Position numbers and translations under genes: made by a program. A stretch of DNA of 64,000 nucleotides. Origin: Rheum nobile. Lineage: Eukaryota > Streptophyta > Magnoliopsida > Caryophyllales > Polygonaceae. Shown one piece after another: positions 23,997 to 36,592 of the stretch (its first letter is position 1; each line of letters starts with the position of its first letter). Location: assembly GCA_027886185.1 (NCBI GenBank), contig WOAB01000142.1, forward strand, positions 930,001 through 994,000, in the 5' to 3' direction. Below the pieces are notes generated by a model. The model made no database searches. It was not told the DNA's origin and was given only the letters and a program-made list of their open reading frames with translations.

Positions 23997-24665
23997 GATC
24001 AGGTAAAGCAGGATAAACCTCCATCTCCTGTCCATACAAAAATTATCAATACTATTTCAGGGGGCTCGGACGTATGTGGGAACACGTACTCCGCAGCCAA
24101 AAGACATGCGAGAGAAAGCAAAGGCAGTAAACCCGAAGTGCCAGAGTTCAGAAAAACCAAGGTCTCCGACCTTCCAACGGTCACGTTCGACGAGTCCGAC
24201 GCCGACGGGTCAGAAAACCATCACGATGATCTGGTAATCTCTTTGTCTATTGGGAATTATTTGATACGTAGAGTACTAATTGATACAGGAAGTTCGACCA
24301 ATCTCTTGACCTTCGACGTCCTGAAAGGGATGGGTCTGGGTGAAGATGATCTTATCAAGAAATCAACTCCACTAGTCGGATTCAGCGGCGAAGTCAAACA
24401 CACTATTGGTGAAATCATTCTTACGACATATGCCGGAGGAGTAAACCAACAGGTAAAATTCTTAGTCCTAGACTGTCCATCTCCCTACAACTGCATTCTT
24501 GGCAGGCCATGGATACACGCAATGAAGGCAATACCCTCAACGTACCATCAAATCATTAAGTTCCCTACCAAGTGGGGCGTTCAAGAGATCAAGGGCGACC
24601 AGAGGATGGCCAAGGAATGCTACGTCGCCTCCATGAAGAGTGCGGTCGAACCCAAGATCGCATAG
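23997..24665 (+). pseudogene. Retand-type aspartic protease
   Basis: Contains the lineage-typical NTISGG block (about 24048), then the active site LIDTGSSTNLL near 24280-24312 and the ILGRPWIHAM block near 24495. It is in the same frame as gag. Ends at TAG 24663-24665, after which the frame continues into the RT linker. Confidence 0.88.
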
Positions 24666-26544
24666 CAATCACAGCTTGGCGAAGGATCCAGTCAATACGT
24701 CGAACCAGAGATGGAAAAGCTCGACGAGATTACGTTAGATCCTTCAAAGCCAAACCAAACGGTAACGGTCGGGTCGGACCTGGACGACTCGACCAGACAA
24801 CAAATATTGGACTTCCTCCGATCTAATGCTGACTGCTTCGCGTGGTCACATGAAGACATGGTCGGAATATCTCCAAACATCATTACTCATAAATTGAATG
24901 TAGATCCATCTCACCCCCCCCCCTGTAAAGCAGAAGCGTAAGAAATTTGCCCCAGAGCAGAATAAGATCATCGACGACGAAGTCATAAGCCTGCTGGAAA
25001 CAGGAAAAATAAGAGAAGTTCACTACCCCGAGTGGCTAGCCAACGTGGTTGTGGTCCAAAAGAAAAATGGCAAGTGGAGAGTCTACATCGACTTCACCGA
25101 CCTTAACAAAGCATGTCCCAAGGACTCCTTCCCACTTCCTCATATCGACGCCATGGTCGACGCAACAGCAGGTCACGAAATGCTATCCTTCATGGACGCG
25201 TTCAGTGGCTACAATCAGATCCTCATGGAACCGAAAGACCAAGAGAAAACGACATTTGTCACAAGTCAAGGTATTTATTGTTACAAAGTAATGCCCTTCG
25301 AACTAAAAAATGCAGGGGCTACTTATCGACGATTAGTCAACAAGATGTTCAAAGATCAGATTGGGGACACAATGGAAGTCTATATAGATGACATGCTGGT
25401 CAAATCAAAAAAGAAGAAGGACCACATCGATCACCTCTGCGACACCTTCGAGGTACTAAGAAGATATAACATGAAATTAAATCCTATGAAATGTTCTTTT
25501 GGAGTTTCGTCAGGAAAATTCTTGGGGTACATGGTGACACAAAGAGAAATAGAAGCCAGCCCAGAACAGGTCAAAGCCCTCATCAGCCTCTGATCCCCTC
25601 GATGTGTCAAGGACGTATAAAAGCTGACAGGTCGGATAGCAGCTCTGAATAGGTTCATCTCAAAGTCGTCCGACAAGTGCAAACCCTTCCATGACGCTCT
25701 CAAAAAGAACAAGTCCTTTCAATGGACAGAAGAACATGAAGTCGCATTCCAGGATTTAAAGAAATACCTGGCCAGTCCCCTGTTGTTGGCAAAACCCAAA
25801 GACGACGAGCCATTGTTGATGTACCTAGCAGTGTCGGAATCCGCCGTAAGCGCAGTACTGGTCAGAGAAGAAGATGGTAAGCAGTCGCCAATCTACTACG
25901 TCAGTCAAACGCTACTCCCGGCAAAGACAAGGTATTCGTCGTTGGAAAAACTCGTCCTATCACTGGTAATGGCGTACAACGCCAAGGACGGCAGAATGAT
26001 AGCTTATCTGGATGTGGCCAAGAAACTAATCGACCAATTCCAAAAGTTTGACATCAGACAAGTTCTCAGAGATCTCAACGCTTAGGTTGACGCACTAGCC
26101 AACCTGGGGTCCGTCTTAGACCCAAAGGAATTCCCAAACATCCCACTGGCACACATCACGACACCAGCTGTTCCAAAAACACCCAAGGATTTAAGCACAC
26201 CGCTGGAAGAACTCATCACGTTGGAGATAGGCGACCGACCAGAAGAAGACATTGTCAACAATCATGACGACTGGACGCTACCTTACGTCAGATGGCTAAA
26301 AGACGGTATCCTACCCGACGACAAAACGGAAGCAAAAAGGCTAAAGGTAAGAGCTCTCTCCTTCGACATTATAAGTGATGTCTTGTTCAAAAGATCTGTC
26401 ACAGGGATACTCCTACGATGCCTCAAGACTCTAGAAGTCAGACGCATATTACAATCGTTACACGAAGGAGAATGTGGCAATCACACCGGAGGACGAAGCC
26501 TCTCGGGAAAGCCTTGTGAACAGGATACTACTGGCCCACAATGA
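24666..26544 (+). pseudogene. Retand-type reverse transcriptase with deleted RNase H region
   Basis: A run of ten C (24914-24923) marks a frameshift before the RT. The RT frame 24945-25593 shows VVVQKKNGKWRVYIDFTDLN, KDSFPLPHID, FMDAFSGYNQI and the active site YIDDMLVKS. Stops follow at 25591, 25618 and 26083. After the RT connection block (LLMYLAVSESAVSAVL) the text jumps at about 25980 from LVLSLVMA to NAKDGRMIAYLD. The latter resembles the end of the second (archaeal-type) RNase H of Tat elements, so the core of that domain appears deleted. HEGECGNHTGG near 26461 begins the integrase zinc region. Confidence 0.88.
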
Positions 26545-27506
26545 ATAGAGACGCGATAGAGTACGCCAGGAAGTGCGACGCCTGCCAACGACATGCGCCC
26601 GTCCCACATCAACCCTCGCAACTCCTCCATCCAACTTTAGCACCATGGCCCTTCATGAGATGGGGGATGGATTTCGTCGGAAAACTCTCGCTTGTGTCGG
26701 GCCAACGAGTCTTCTTCCTCGCCATGATGGACTATTTTTCCAAATGGGTCGAAGTTGAAGCCTACCGAGAGGTAAAAGATCAACACGTCATTTCGCTTAT
26801 AAAATGCAATATCTTGTGCAGATTTGGCATCCCATCAGAAATCGTATGCGACAATGGCTCCCAATTCATCAGTCATAAGACTCGAGCCTTCTGCGGCCAA
26901 TGGAACATCAAACTGGTCATGTCCACTCCTCGGTATCCGCAATCCAACGGACAAGACGAGTCTAGCAACAAAATCATCATCAACAACCTCAAGAAACGCC
27001 TCACAGGGGCTAAAGGAAAATGGGCAGACGAACTTTCTCTCATCCTTTGGTCCGACAGGACCACCCTAAAGAACGCGACCGGACAATCACCATTTTCACT
27101 CGTCTATGGAAGTGAAGCGGTCATTCCCGCTAAACTACTAGTTCCTACAGCCCGTTACAGCCTCCAGACGAATGAACAAAATGACGTCGAGCTAGCGCAC
27201 AACTTGGACACGGTGGATGAGACCAGAGAAAAAGCCAGAATTAGAATGGTCAGGTTCCAGCAGCAGGTCGCGAGAAGTTACAACAAAAACGTTCGAGCCA
27301 AAGTCTTCAAAATTGGCGATTGGGTCCTTATAAAGACATTTCAAAACACCAAGAATCCGACAAACGGAAAACTCGCACCTCAGTGGGAAGGTCCCTACCT
27401 CGTCAAAGAAGTAGTCGGACAGGGAGCATACCAACTGGAGGATAAAGACGGACGACCAATCCCAAGAAGTTGGAACGCGACACATCTGAAGTTGTATCAC
27501 TTCTAG
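26541..27506 (+). CDS. Retand-type integrase (open fragment)
   Basis: Open frame of 321 codons, shifted relative to the upstream frame. CDACQRHA completes the zinc finger. The catalytic core has GMDFVG (first Asp), VCDNGSQF (second Asp) and DESSNKII (Glu). The C-terminal part has FKIGDWVLIK and WEGPYLVKEVVGQGAYQLED, ending at TAG 27504-27506. The catalytic triad looks complete, but without an intact upstream frame it cannot be made as part of a normal polyprotein. Confidence 0.9.
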   Translation: MNRDAIEYARKCDACQRHAPVPHQPSQLLHPTLAPWPFMRWGMDFVGKLSLVSGQRVFFLAMMDYFSKWVEVEAYREVKDQHVISLIKCNILCRFGIPSEIVCDNGSQFISHKTRAFCGQWNIKLVMSTPRYPQSNGQDESSNKIIINNLKKRLTGAKGKWADELSLILWSDRTTLKNATGQSPFSLVYGSEAVIPAKLLVPTARYSLQTNEQNDVELAHNLDTVDETREKARIRMVRFQQQVARSYNKNVRAKVFKIGDWVLIKTFQNTKNPTNGKLAPQWEGPYLVKEVVGQGAYQLEDKDGRPIPRSWNATHLKLYHF

Positions 27507-28225
27507 ACCCACAAAGTAAGACGCTAAGATCCTCTCACTTTCCGTATGCTATTCGTTGCTACAAACTCAATTCTATTTTATAAACCTAAATACTCACGTC
27601 TAGCAAGGATTTTTTTTTTGCGATCATAAGTACAGGACAACATCGACATACATACTGGATCCAGTCACACAAAAGCGCTTACATTACATTTACAGGATTG
27701 ATCGGAACACGAGGAGATGAATACCAGAGGCACGTCGGCACACCGCCTGCCTTATACAATACATAAGGTCAAAACACCTTATTACGTCTACGCAATAAAG
27801 ACATATTGCTTTCCTCCTCGGCATAACACTAAGTCATGACTAAACAAAAACGTATACATTTGCAGGCCTCCCTTCTTTACACGACACGGAAAATCCCTAC
27901 TCGACGGAGCACACGGGCAAATCTGACACAGATCAAAGGCGTCACGACTATCTTCTCTAGAAGAATCCGACAAGACACACGGACACGAAACGAGATCGAC
28001 CCTTTGTAAAATAGATTACGTCAATAAAAGTCTAACTTTTTTTGACATCCACGCGACCCACAATGGTGGATGGGTCGCCAAAACATATTGTCTGCCTACA
28101 CAAATGTAGGACTTCAAGCATTCTTAAAAAACATATTCTGTGACCCGCGATGGTGGACGGGTCGCCAAAACAAGAAAATATTCTACCCACGCGCAGGTGG
28201 GACCGCAAATCATTTACGAAAAAAG
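27507..28225. other. Retand-type region between pol and antisense gene
   Basis: Non-coding. A direct repeat (GACCCRCRATGGTGGAYGGG followed by TCGCCAAAACA) occurs at about 28056-28086 and 28142-28172. Confidence 0.65.
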
Positions 28226-30137
28226 TTAAGAGTCAGGGGTCACAGCGTTACCCTCGGCAGGAGTCGGGTCGGAAGAAGGCTGGGGCTCGATCGACACAGT
28301 GTCGCCAGAATGGACCTCGTCTTCACCTGCACTTTCTTCTGGAGACTCTTCTCCGATGCCGGCCATCTGGAACAACTCCGAACCAGGATTCCCCTTCGGA
28401 AACAGGGTATCCGTGGTCTCCTTCTCCTCTTTCAGGTCACAGGTCTCCTGTTTGCCCTCTTCAAACTCCTCAATCATCTCGACACGCGACTTCAATGCGT
28501 AAAAAGCGCCTACGTCGCCTGCAACCCGACCAACCTCGATCTTAGCCTGTTTAACCCTCTCTTTAACACTTGTCTAACTCTCGCTGAGCTCCCTCCAACA
28601 AACATCCAACTCGTCTTGGCAACTCTTCAGCTCCCTAGCGAAGCGACGCTCAGCGTCCCTGAAGCGGCTTTCAGCTCCTTCCACCTTGGTCTTCAGAGAC
28701 GCTAGGTCAGACTCTGACTTAGCAGCCCTATCCTCAGCCTTAGCAACCATCTCCTTGACTCCAGAATACACACCCAAGAGAAACTAAAAAGTCTGGAAAA
28801 AGAAAGACAAAATCAAAAAACTCAAAACCAACCAGTTTTACGAGAAAGAAAACATATGAACTTGAGATTCGATAAGACGACTTACCTTCCACGCAGAACA
28901 CCCCGCCTCGCCGATGCAGTCCAAGGGAGAAATGCCATCGACTTCGAACTTCAGAGTCAGGTCTTGAGCATGGAACAAATCGGCAATCGATCGACCGGCC
29001 GAATCGATCTTTTCGACTCCACGAGCGACCGTCGACCTCTTCTTCAAAGTGTTCGTCACCACCTTCCCGGCGTCAGGAGAAATGCATGTCTTCCTTTTCG
29101 AACCAACTTTGGTTGGAAGCGACGACTCGGCTGGCGTGGACTTACTCGATGAGGCCCTAGCCGCCGCCAACCTCTGCTCAATCAGACCCTTCCCAGACAC
29201 TCCTTTCAAGCGAGCGCTTGACCGACCAGCTGGAGACGCTGACATATCAGACAGAACATAAGACACAAGCACACGACTAAAGATACATGACTCAAACAAA
29301 AAACTTACAGTTAACCCGGGATGACGAGAGAGTCGACATGACGTCCTACGTGGTGGGGGCGACAGACAACAGGTTGACGTTTACGAATTTCCGCTCCGAC
29401 GCATGGATACCAAGGATAATATTGGTCAAACCTTCCGACTGAGCATCCACTTCCAAGTCTTCAGCCTCAAGGACTACAAAAAAGAAGAGTTAAGCAAAAT
29501 GTTAAAACACTTAAAATGGGCAAAGAGAAGCCGCATACGTAGTCTCGACTCGCCAATCCGACAGCAAAAACGAGCAGTCACCCCCCTTCTCCAGAGACAA
29601 ACTCTTGACGAAGAAGAACTTTGACCCCCATTCACGGTCGTTTACATCAAGGTTAGCCACCAAAGGCTTTCGACCCGGACGGATGCATAACTGGACCCGA
29701 GAGGAACTCTTCGACCCCAGAGAGTAGATGTACCACAGGGCGTCAAAATTAAAACTAGCCCCAGACTGAGAGTTCAACAGATCTAAAACCCTAAGGATCC
29801 GCCACGCTTGTGGCATGACCTGACACGGCGCAAGCACCAGAGTCGCTAGAAAATCCCTGACCAAAGAAGAAAATGGAAACGTATGGCCTATCCAAAATGG
29901 ATAGGCATAGAAACAAATCCACCCCTCATAACGAGTGTCGGCTCTCTCGTCCGGATGTGTCAACCTCGCGACCGTCTCAGGAGGGAAGCCTCCGACTTGG
30001 AGGATCTGCTCCAACTCAGCTTTCGTCAGCGTGCCCGTTAGAGCATCAGCCTCCTTCAAAAGGAAAAGGGGGGGAGCCTCGTTCTTGCTCGAGTTCGAGT
30101 GAGTAGCAGACGACTCAGAAGAATCACTGGAAACCAT
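28226..30137 (-). pseudogene. Antisense gene of Retand-type element (transposase_28-like), spliced, one nonsense
   Basis: On the strand opposite to pol. Exon 1 (30137 to about 29510, 208 codons) begins MVSSDSSESS. It contains GGFPPETVARLTHPDERAD and a block with FYAYPFWIGHTFPFSSL and APCQVMPQAWRIL, which resembles the putative gypsy-type transposon domain PF04195. Further exons encode a basic Ser-rich part (29238-28886) and a coiled coil (28783-28574), then an acidic tail to 28226. Introns with good signals: 29308-29239 (GTAAGT..TGTCAG) and 28885-28784 (GTAAGT..TTTTAG, in phase). A first intron probably ends at TTTTTTGTAG near 29478. A TAG at 28574-28576 interrupts the last exon; a stop-like codon is also present near 29350 in my reading. 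Function unknown. Confidence 0.75.
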
Positions 30138-30423
30138 TTCCAGAACAGAAAGAGGGGGAAATCGAAAAGCAATTTTTTGAAAATCCTAGAGAAACTACCA
30201 AATCGGAGAGCAAAAGGTAGAAGATGAAGTAAAACCGTCAGAATATGCTTCGGATTTATGGAGGGAATCATCAAGTCACAGAGGCATCCCATCACGCCGC
30301 GAGATTGTCGCCACGTAGCCCTCGCTTGTCGCGCCCAGATCGGAGGGTGGAGATCGTGTGGAGGGGAAGTTGTTTGGACTCCCGTTTCGGAGCTGCCTTG
30401 AGCCCAAAACAACTTGGGGCTAT

Positions 30424-31078
30424 TGTTGGACTTAACATGCACCAATGGAGTCAAATGCAAAGCAGACTGGGCCAAGATCCAAGCGGAGAAGTAGGCCGAG
30501 AAGACTGAAGAGAGGCGTCGGACGCTCCTCAAACGCATGGGATCCGACCACCCCCGAGAATTCCGCCCAGAGCATTAATTGCTCGATCAAAGGCAAACGG
30601 TAACAAAATCAAGTACAAGATTATGGTGCCATTAAAGAAGAATCTCGTAGATCACATATAGGAATAAATAGAGAATATCACGAAGATAGTAACGGACGAA
30701 GGAGAAGATACCATAAATAGACCATGAAAGGATGATCGACACAGGACACGTCTAAGAACAACACTCATCTATTCAGCTCTAAAAACGAGCCTACTAGCCC
30801 GTCAGTTCTGGTTCAACTCCCCTGGGGTGCTACCCGATTACAGTCGGTCGAACCATCAGAACAACCGGTCGGACAAGACCTGATCTCTTATTCCTCTTGG
30901 ATAAGTTGTACATCGATTAGATTCTGTAATCATTTGATCAATATATCATACTATAGTTTTGCATCTATTCTTCACGTGGTTGATTGTTTATTTGGTTTGG
31001 ATTTATTTTGTTTTATCCGATCGACTCGTTACCCCGTCTAAGGCGATTTAGGTCGATTGATCTTTTGGCCCCAAAACA
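30424..31078 (+). repeat. Retand-type 3' LTR
   Basis: Starts TGTTGGACTTAACATGC, preceded by a short purine tract (TTGGGGCTAT). GGAGT follows at 31079. Confidence 0.95.
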
Positions 31079-31083
31079 GGAGT

Positions 31084-31702
31084 CTAATGTTTTTCTTTTG
31101 TCCGAAAGGGAGTTTAATGCTTGCCTTATAACAAGAGAAAATTCATTACCCCACATTGAAAGTTAAAGAAGCCCAAATGGTTATTTATATGGAGGAATTA
31201 TACAACACTTTATTGAGTGATGTAGAAAGGAGATGGGCATCCACCTGCAAACCACCACCAAGCGCTTGGCCTGCCTCAACATGGCATAGGCCCGGGTTCA
31301 AGTTTGAGAAATTTCTTTCTGTAATTGTAATTATAACTACTTTTTAGAGGATAATTTTGTGTAGATTATATTATTTCTTTGTTCCTCCTCCATCTCGAGA
31401 AATAATTGATTCTTATAGATATTTCATTTATGTCATTCTCCTAGATAGGTACTATATGTACATATCCTCTTTGTTTAAGAACTTCCAATGGAGATATATC
31501 ATGATTTTTGTAGCTATTGTAGAATGGTCGATATTTGGATATAGTTAAATGATAAAATTATCGTAAAAGAAATGTTTTGCCTATTAATCAGAAATTCATT
31601 GCACAATAAGTTAAAAAGAAAATGATGGTTCTTATTTCTTTTATTCAATTTAGATGGCCGCTATGGATTACATATCCTTATTCACCTCTCTTTTTTTCAG
31701 GC
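31084..31702. other. Intergenic segment of copy B after Retand insertion
   Basis: Equivalent to copy A 2151-2768. No gene recognised. Confidence 0.6.
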
Positions 31703-33908
31703 TCACTGGCCTAGTTTACAACTACTAGGACCGTATGGACCTTCAATTGGAACATTTAGGTAAGTTGCTTGCTCAAGAGTGAGCCTAGTGACCTTAGCTC
31801 CAAGGTGACTAAGGTGAAGCCTTGCAACCTTCTGTTCCAAGTGCCTAGGAAGCACGTAAACTTGCCTCTCATACTTAGAGGACTTCCTCGCATTCCAAAG
31901 CTCTAGCAAGGCCATCAAGTGATTGGTGAAAGAGACTGATCTTAAGAAGCTTGGGTGACCGGACGCAGATGCAAAGTTCAATTTTCTCCCTTCAACAAGG
32001 ACAAAGATACCCCTGTTAGACTCGGGAAATATGAATCGATCAGTGATAAATGGCTTGATGGTGACCCTTTGAACACCACGATAAGTCTTGAGACCCTCAA
32101 TGTCGATCTCATTCTCAAACTGGCCCACATTTAAGAAAATGGCATTGTTCGTCATCTGCTTCATGTGTTGGACCGTGATGATGTTCTTATTCATAGTGGC
32201 AGTGACAAAGATGTCATCTTCAGACACGACATCTTCCACGGTATGAACCGGAAATCATTCCACGAGAGCTTCAAAAGCACGAATTGGGTCAATTTCTGCA
32301 ACAAATACTTGAGCACCAATCCCCTGGAGACCAAGTGCGCAACCCCTGCCAACCTCTCCATAGCCAAAAACAACTGCGACTTTACCAACAAGTGCGACAT
32401 GGTCGGTGGCTCTCATGAAACCGCTGAGAAAGGATTGGCGGGTTCCATGAATGCTCACAATCTAAACAATAAGAATGAGAATATTCAAGCACCCAAAAAG
32501 TCATTATAAACAAATTAATGACTTCAAATCTTAACTATTGATCATACATACCCTACTAGTGACAATATCATTAACATTTATGGCTGGAAATAATAGCGTT
32601 TTGTTTTGTTACAACTGGTACAATCTTCTTAGTCCACTGCTAGTAAGCTCAGATACACCAACCAAATCCCCCCTTAGTTTTCTAAACCTCCTTGGATTCA
32701 CCTTGATCGCATCCCTAATCACTTGTAGCATAATTCTTGTCCTCTCGTCGTCAACACTCTTGAGATCAGGCAATCTCCCAATCCTTTCATGTTCTTCTTC
32801 AATCCTTACCCTTTCATGGATGAAGAGTGTGGCATCTCCACCATCATCAATGAGCAATTGTGGTCCGCTTTCATGACCCCAATCCAAAGCCCTCTCCACA
32901 GACCACCAATATTCCTGAAATCCATCAATAATGCGTATTGATATCATTATCATGTAGTGATATATATAGGTCATCCCTAACATTGTATGTTTGATATATA
33001 AACTCCATAACAAGGTTTGTAAGTACGTGAAAATGTGTAACATCACATGTTATAATTAAAAAAAACTACCCGTTTCTCACCATAACTTCACTACATATTA
33101 TATAAATAAACATACATTAATGATATATTATAGTTGGTAAAATAAGATGCAAACCCAAAATAAACCAGATAAGAAATCTGTTAATTATGGTTAATAAGAC
33201 TAAGATAATGGCTCTATCATATAGCTCTTATAAAGATAAAGCATGGAAAACTAAACATTTATCAAATTGGAGATTGGTCCTTAATTTCGACCAAATGGCC
33301 CTAATAAATTGAAAATCAGTTAATTTATGTAAAAAAAAGGACCATATGGCCCTCAGATTAAACATATTGAGAATGTTACCATGTCCGTAATAAATGTGCG
33401 AGTAAGTGTTATATATTCTTTATATAGAGAAAGGTGGCCATTAATTTTGGAAAAACCAAAGTATTTAGTGGGTGGTAGTTAATTGACCGATGTCAATGAA
33501 TAATGTCATATTCACCAATGTGTGAAATTGATTAACTAACCTGAAGAGATTGATTAACTAACCTGAAGAGATTGGCCTTTCCATGCAAAGACGGAGGCAG
33601 AGTCACGTGCCACAGCAGCGGCAACGTGGTCCTGGGTGGAGTAGGTGTTGGAGGAGCACCAGCGCACGGTGGCACCTAGAGCGGTTAGAGTCTCTACTAG
33701 CACCACAGTTTGGGTGGTCATGTGGAGACTGCCGGTGATCCTCGTACCCCTCAAAGGCTTTGAGGAACCGAACTCCGCCCTACAGGCCACCAACCCAGGC
33801 ATTTTCGACTCTGCCAGTTGGATTTAGAGGTGCCCGTAGTCGGCTTGGGAAATGTCTCGAACCTTGAACTCCCGTCCCGTATTCGACCTATCCACCACCA
33901 GACTTTTC
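31703..33908 (-). pseudogene. SAHH-like pseudogene, copy B (5' end deleted, three stops)
   Basis: Same three-exon layout as copies A and C: partial exon 1 about 33903-33563, exon 2 32914-32552, exon 3 32461-31703. The start codon, the first 18 or so codons and the promoter are gone. Compared with copy A, about 409 bases (4949-5357) are replaced by a short filler. Nonsense codons: TAA 33826-33824 (exon 1), TAA 32611-32609 (exon 2, after RRLYQL) and TGA 32257-32255 (exon 3, where the others have GGA). A 22 bp tandem duplication (33527-33570) doubles the exon 1 splice donor. It is dead as a protein-coding gene. Confidence 0.9.
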
Positions 33909-33926
33909 GGGTTATCTTGGATCGGG
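33903..33926. other. Filler DNA at deletion junction in copy B
   Basis: TTTTCGGGTTATCTTGGATC and the next three bases (GGG) replace the promoter. The same 23 bases occur in the neighbouring hAT element at about 36126-36148, so the filler looks copied from there during repair. Confidence 0.7.
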
Positions 33927-35237
33927 ATAAAAGGAAAGTTACAAAATTCTTAATAATGAGTCATTTTGACGATTAATAGCTAATCATGTTAAATACATAA
34001 TGAGATAGTAATATGTTTGTAACTCTCATAAAGAATGATTTTAATGTATGAAGGATGTATAGCTTGATGCATGAGATTAATACAAATAAATGCCATTGAA
34101 AATAGTGTATCTAAATGCATAGGTAAAGGGAAAAATTAATTTAGAGATGAGAGAGGTAATGGTAAAAATTTGAAGTTGGTAAGTACTACTCCCGCCGATC
34201 TAGACTAATGCACAAGAATTTTAAAAAAAAGTTAACCCTAAATATCCCATCTAATGATGAGTAGATTAAGAGACACTAAACAAAATTGTCCAACACAATA
34301 CATCTATATTCTATATGCATATACTAAAGGCACAGTTCTCTCGTTATCTGTCATCATGTAAAGTTTGTCACATAGACAAATTTAAATGTTCTTTTATAAA
34401 TTTATCTTTTTAAAAAAAAAACAAATTACATTTTCTTTTCCATATAGTAATATTCAGATTTACCAATATAACTTATCATATGTAAACATAATATATATCA
34501 TTATTTTCTTTAATATAAGTAAAATTTAACCAACATTAAAATACAAAGATAGGTAATATCTATAATTTACATTAAGCTACATTAGAATATAAAGGAAGTT
34601 GAATAATATTTTTTTATAAAATCTTAGATAATATTGTTAGACATGAATCAATAATCTCGATAAGTTTAAAATATTTTAATTAGGTTTGCATTTTATAAAT
34701 AATAATAATAATAATGATGATAATAATAATAATAATAACAAAGGTGTAATAAATCACATATTTGGTAGATTAATTAATTGTTAAAATGGTTATTATAATT
34801 TAAAAAATATTCTACATTTGAAATTACGTATACTTTTTCATATAGACTCATGTAAGGTGCGAAAAGTTATACTCGACTAATAATTTAATTAATGATTTAT
34901 TTGATACAATTTGATAAAAAAAAATAGCCTTAGAATTTAGTTTGTTAATATGATAATTATTAATCTATGTTTAGAATATGCAAATTACATAACTTAAATA
35001 TAATGAATAAGTAAAAATTGACATATTGGTGAATTATATCTTATAATTTAAAGTTTCTTCAATTATTTAGAGACACATACTAAAAAAACTGATTGTAATA
35101 GTGTCAAATTTTATTAGTGCTATATGGCATGAAGTTTAATATTGGTAAGTGATTTTATATAGCATAGTATCATAATATTATATTACACACAAAATTTACT
35201 ATAAATAAAGTGTTTATTTATTGTTTTATGGTTATAC
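33927..35237. other. AT-rich spacer of copy B with (AAT)n microsatellite
   Basis: No gene seen. An AAT/ATG trinucleotide run lies at about 34698-34739. This region is lost in copy A from the equivalent of 34577 onward and is interrupted in copy C by the Tekay-type element. Confidence 0.6.
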
Positions 35238-35245
35238 TACCTAAC

Positions 35246-36407
35246 TAGGGGTGTCAATCGGGCGGTTCGGGTCGGTTAAGTTCGGATTCGGGCCAATGTC
35301 CGATGTTACAACAAGTCAGATCATGTCGGATCGGATCGGATATTCTTTTATCGGGTGAGATCGGGTATTCGGATCAATTTCGGCCGAGTTAATTTGGATT
35401 TCGGTCAAACTTAGGGTTGTCAATCGGACGAATCGGATCGGTTTCGGGTCGGGTCATTTTGGTTTCGGGTTAACCCGGATCCAGGCTAATGACATATTCA
35501 CATGTATTTTTGACAACCCGATCCAATTCGGGTCGGTCGGGTCAATTATTCATTTAGTAGGGCGAAGTCGGATATTTAGGTCAATTTCGATGGGTTATTT
35601 CTGATTTATGACAAAACTAGATTTGGTGTAAATCATATTTCGGTTGAGTCAGATTTCAAATAAACATGAGTTCGAATGAATAAGATTTTGTTTAAGTACG
35701 ATCTCAAAAGAATCGCATTTCGTATAAATCGAATTGTGGTTTGAAATGTATTTCGATGGAAGAAAAAAGAACCGTGTGATTTTTTATTTTCAATAAAATC
35801 ATATATAATGATCTTATTTGTGCATATCTTTTAACTTGGAAGAAAAATAAATTTAGTTCAATGGAATAAAAACAACTCTTATCAATTGCTCGTAATACAT
35901 CCATTAAATTAATGTAGGTGTGCATTTTTGTTGAGAATAGATGAATGTTGATTGTAAGGATGATAGGTCGATGGGTCGTGGGTGATTTTGAGTTTTTCAG
36001 ATGATTTCGGGTTGAGTGTCTTTATTTTTTCCGGATGATTTAGGATCAGGTGGCATTGGTTTTTTCTGTGATTTCGGGCTATCGAGCTTGGGTTTTTATG
36101 TGATATCAAATCAGTCAACTTTGGGTTTTCGGGTTATCTTGGATCGGGTAACTTCAGATTTTTGGGTGATTTTGGATCGGACAACTTCGGGTTTTTGGGT
36201 GATATATGATCGGGCAACTTCGGGTTTTCAGGTGACTTTGGGTATCGGGTTGATAATGGGCTAGTCCGATCATGTTATTTTTTTGGGTTCGGGCTAGTCG
36301 GTTTGGGTCGGGTCAAGCTCGGGTATACATTTTTTTATTCATTCGGATATCGAACGGGTTCGGTTTCGGGCGGGTCATTCGGATCGGATCAAGTTTTGAC
36401 AGCCTTA
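35246..36407. mobile_element. Non-autonomous hAT element, complete (copy B)
   Basis: Begins TAGGGGTGTCAATCGGGC and ends TTGACAGCCTTA, giving short terminal inverted repeats of hAT type. An exact 8 bp duplication TACCTAAC lies at 35238-35245 and 36408-36415. Both sides are full of CGGGT/CGGAT words, likely subterminal transposase-binding repeats. The centre is AT-rich. No transposase is encoded. A second TIR-like start (TTAGGGTTGTCAATCGG) near 35410 suggests a nested relative. Confidence 0.88.
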
Positions 36408-36592
36408 TACCTAACATTTAAAACATTTTTTTATTTAAATAATTATATAAACTTCTTAATTTATATTTTCTTCTGTTGATATAAATTCACAGATTTACAT
36501 TCAATTATCTACGCCAACATAAGCATCGTTAAAACCAAAAGGGAAAGAAAAATAACACGCTATTTTAAGTCTTGTTTCATCTGATAAGAAGA

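Larger units (their letters stand above)
21717..31078 (+). mobile_element. Tat/Retand-type Ty3/Gypsy element, 9.4 kb, decayed
   Basis: LTRs of 655 bp each (21717-22371, 30424-31078), starting TGTTGG and ending AAACA, with GGAGT at 21712-21716 and 31079-31083. Order: primer-binding site, gag, protease, RT, RNase H remnant, integrase, then an antisense gene before the 3' LTR, a layout known from the Tat lineage (Retand and relatives). The main frame carries at least eight stops plus two frameshifts. It is absent from copies A and C at the same site (2138 and 40047), so it arrived after the triplication. Confidence 0.95.

Noticed and set aside
35246..36407. CGGGTTT-like words as interstitial telomere repeats
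   Set aside because: The words are irregular CGGGT/CGGAT, not TTTAGGG, and lie within hAT termini with an 8 bp duplication.
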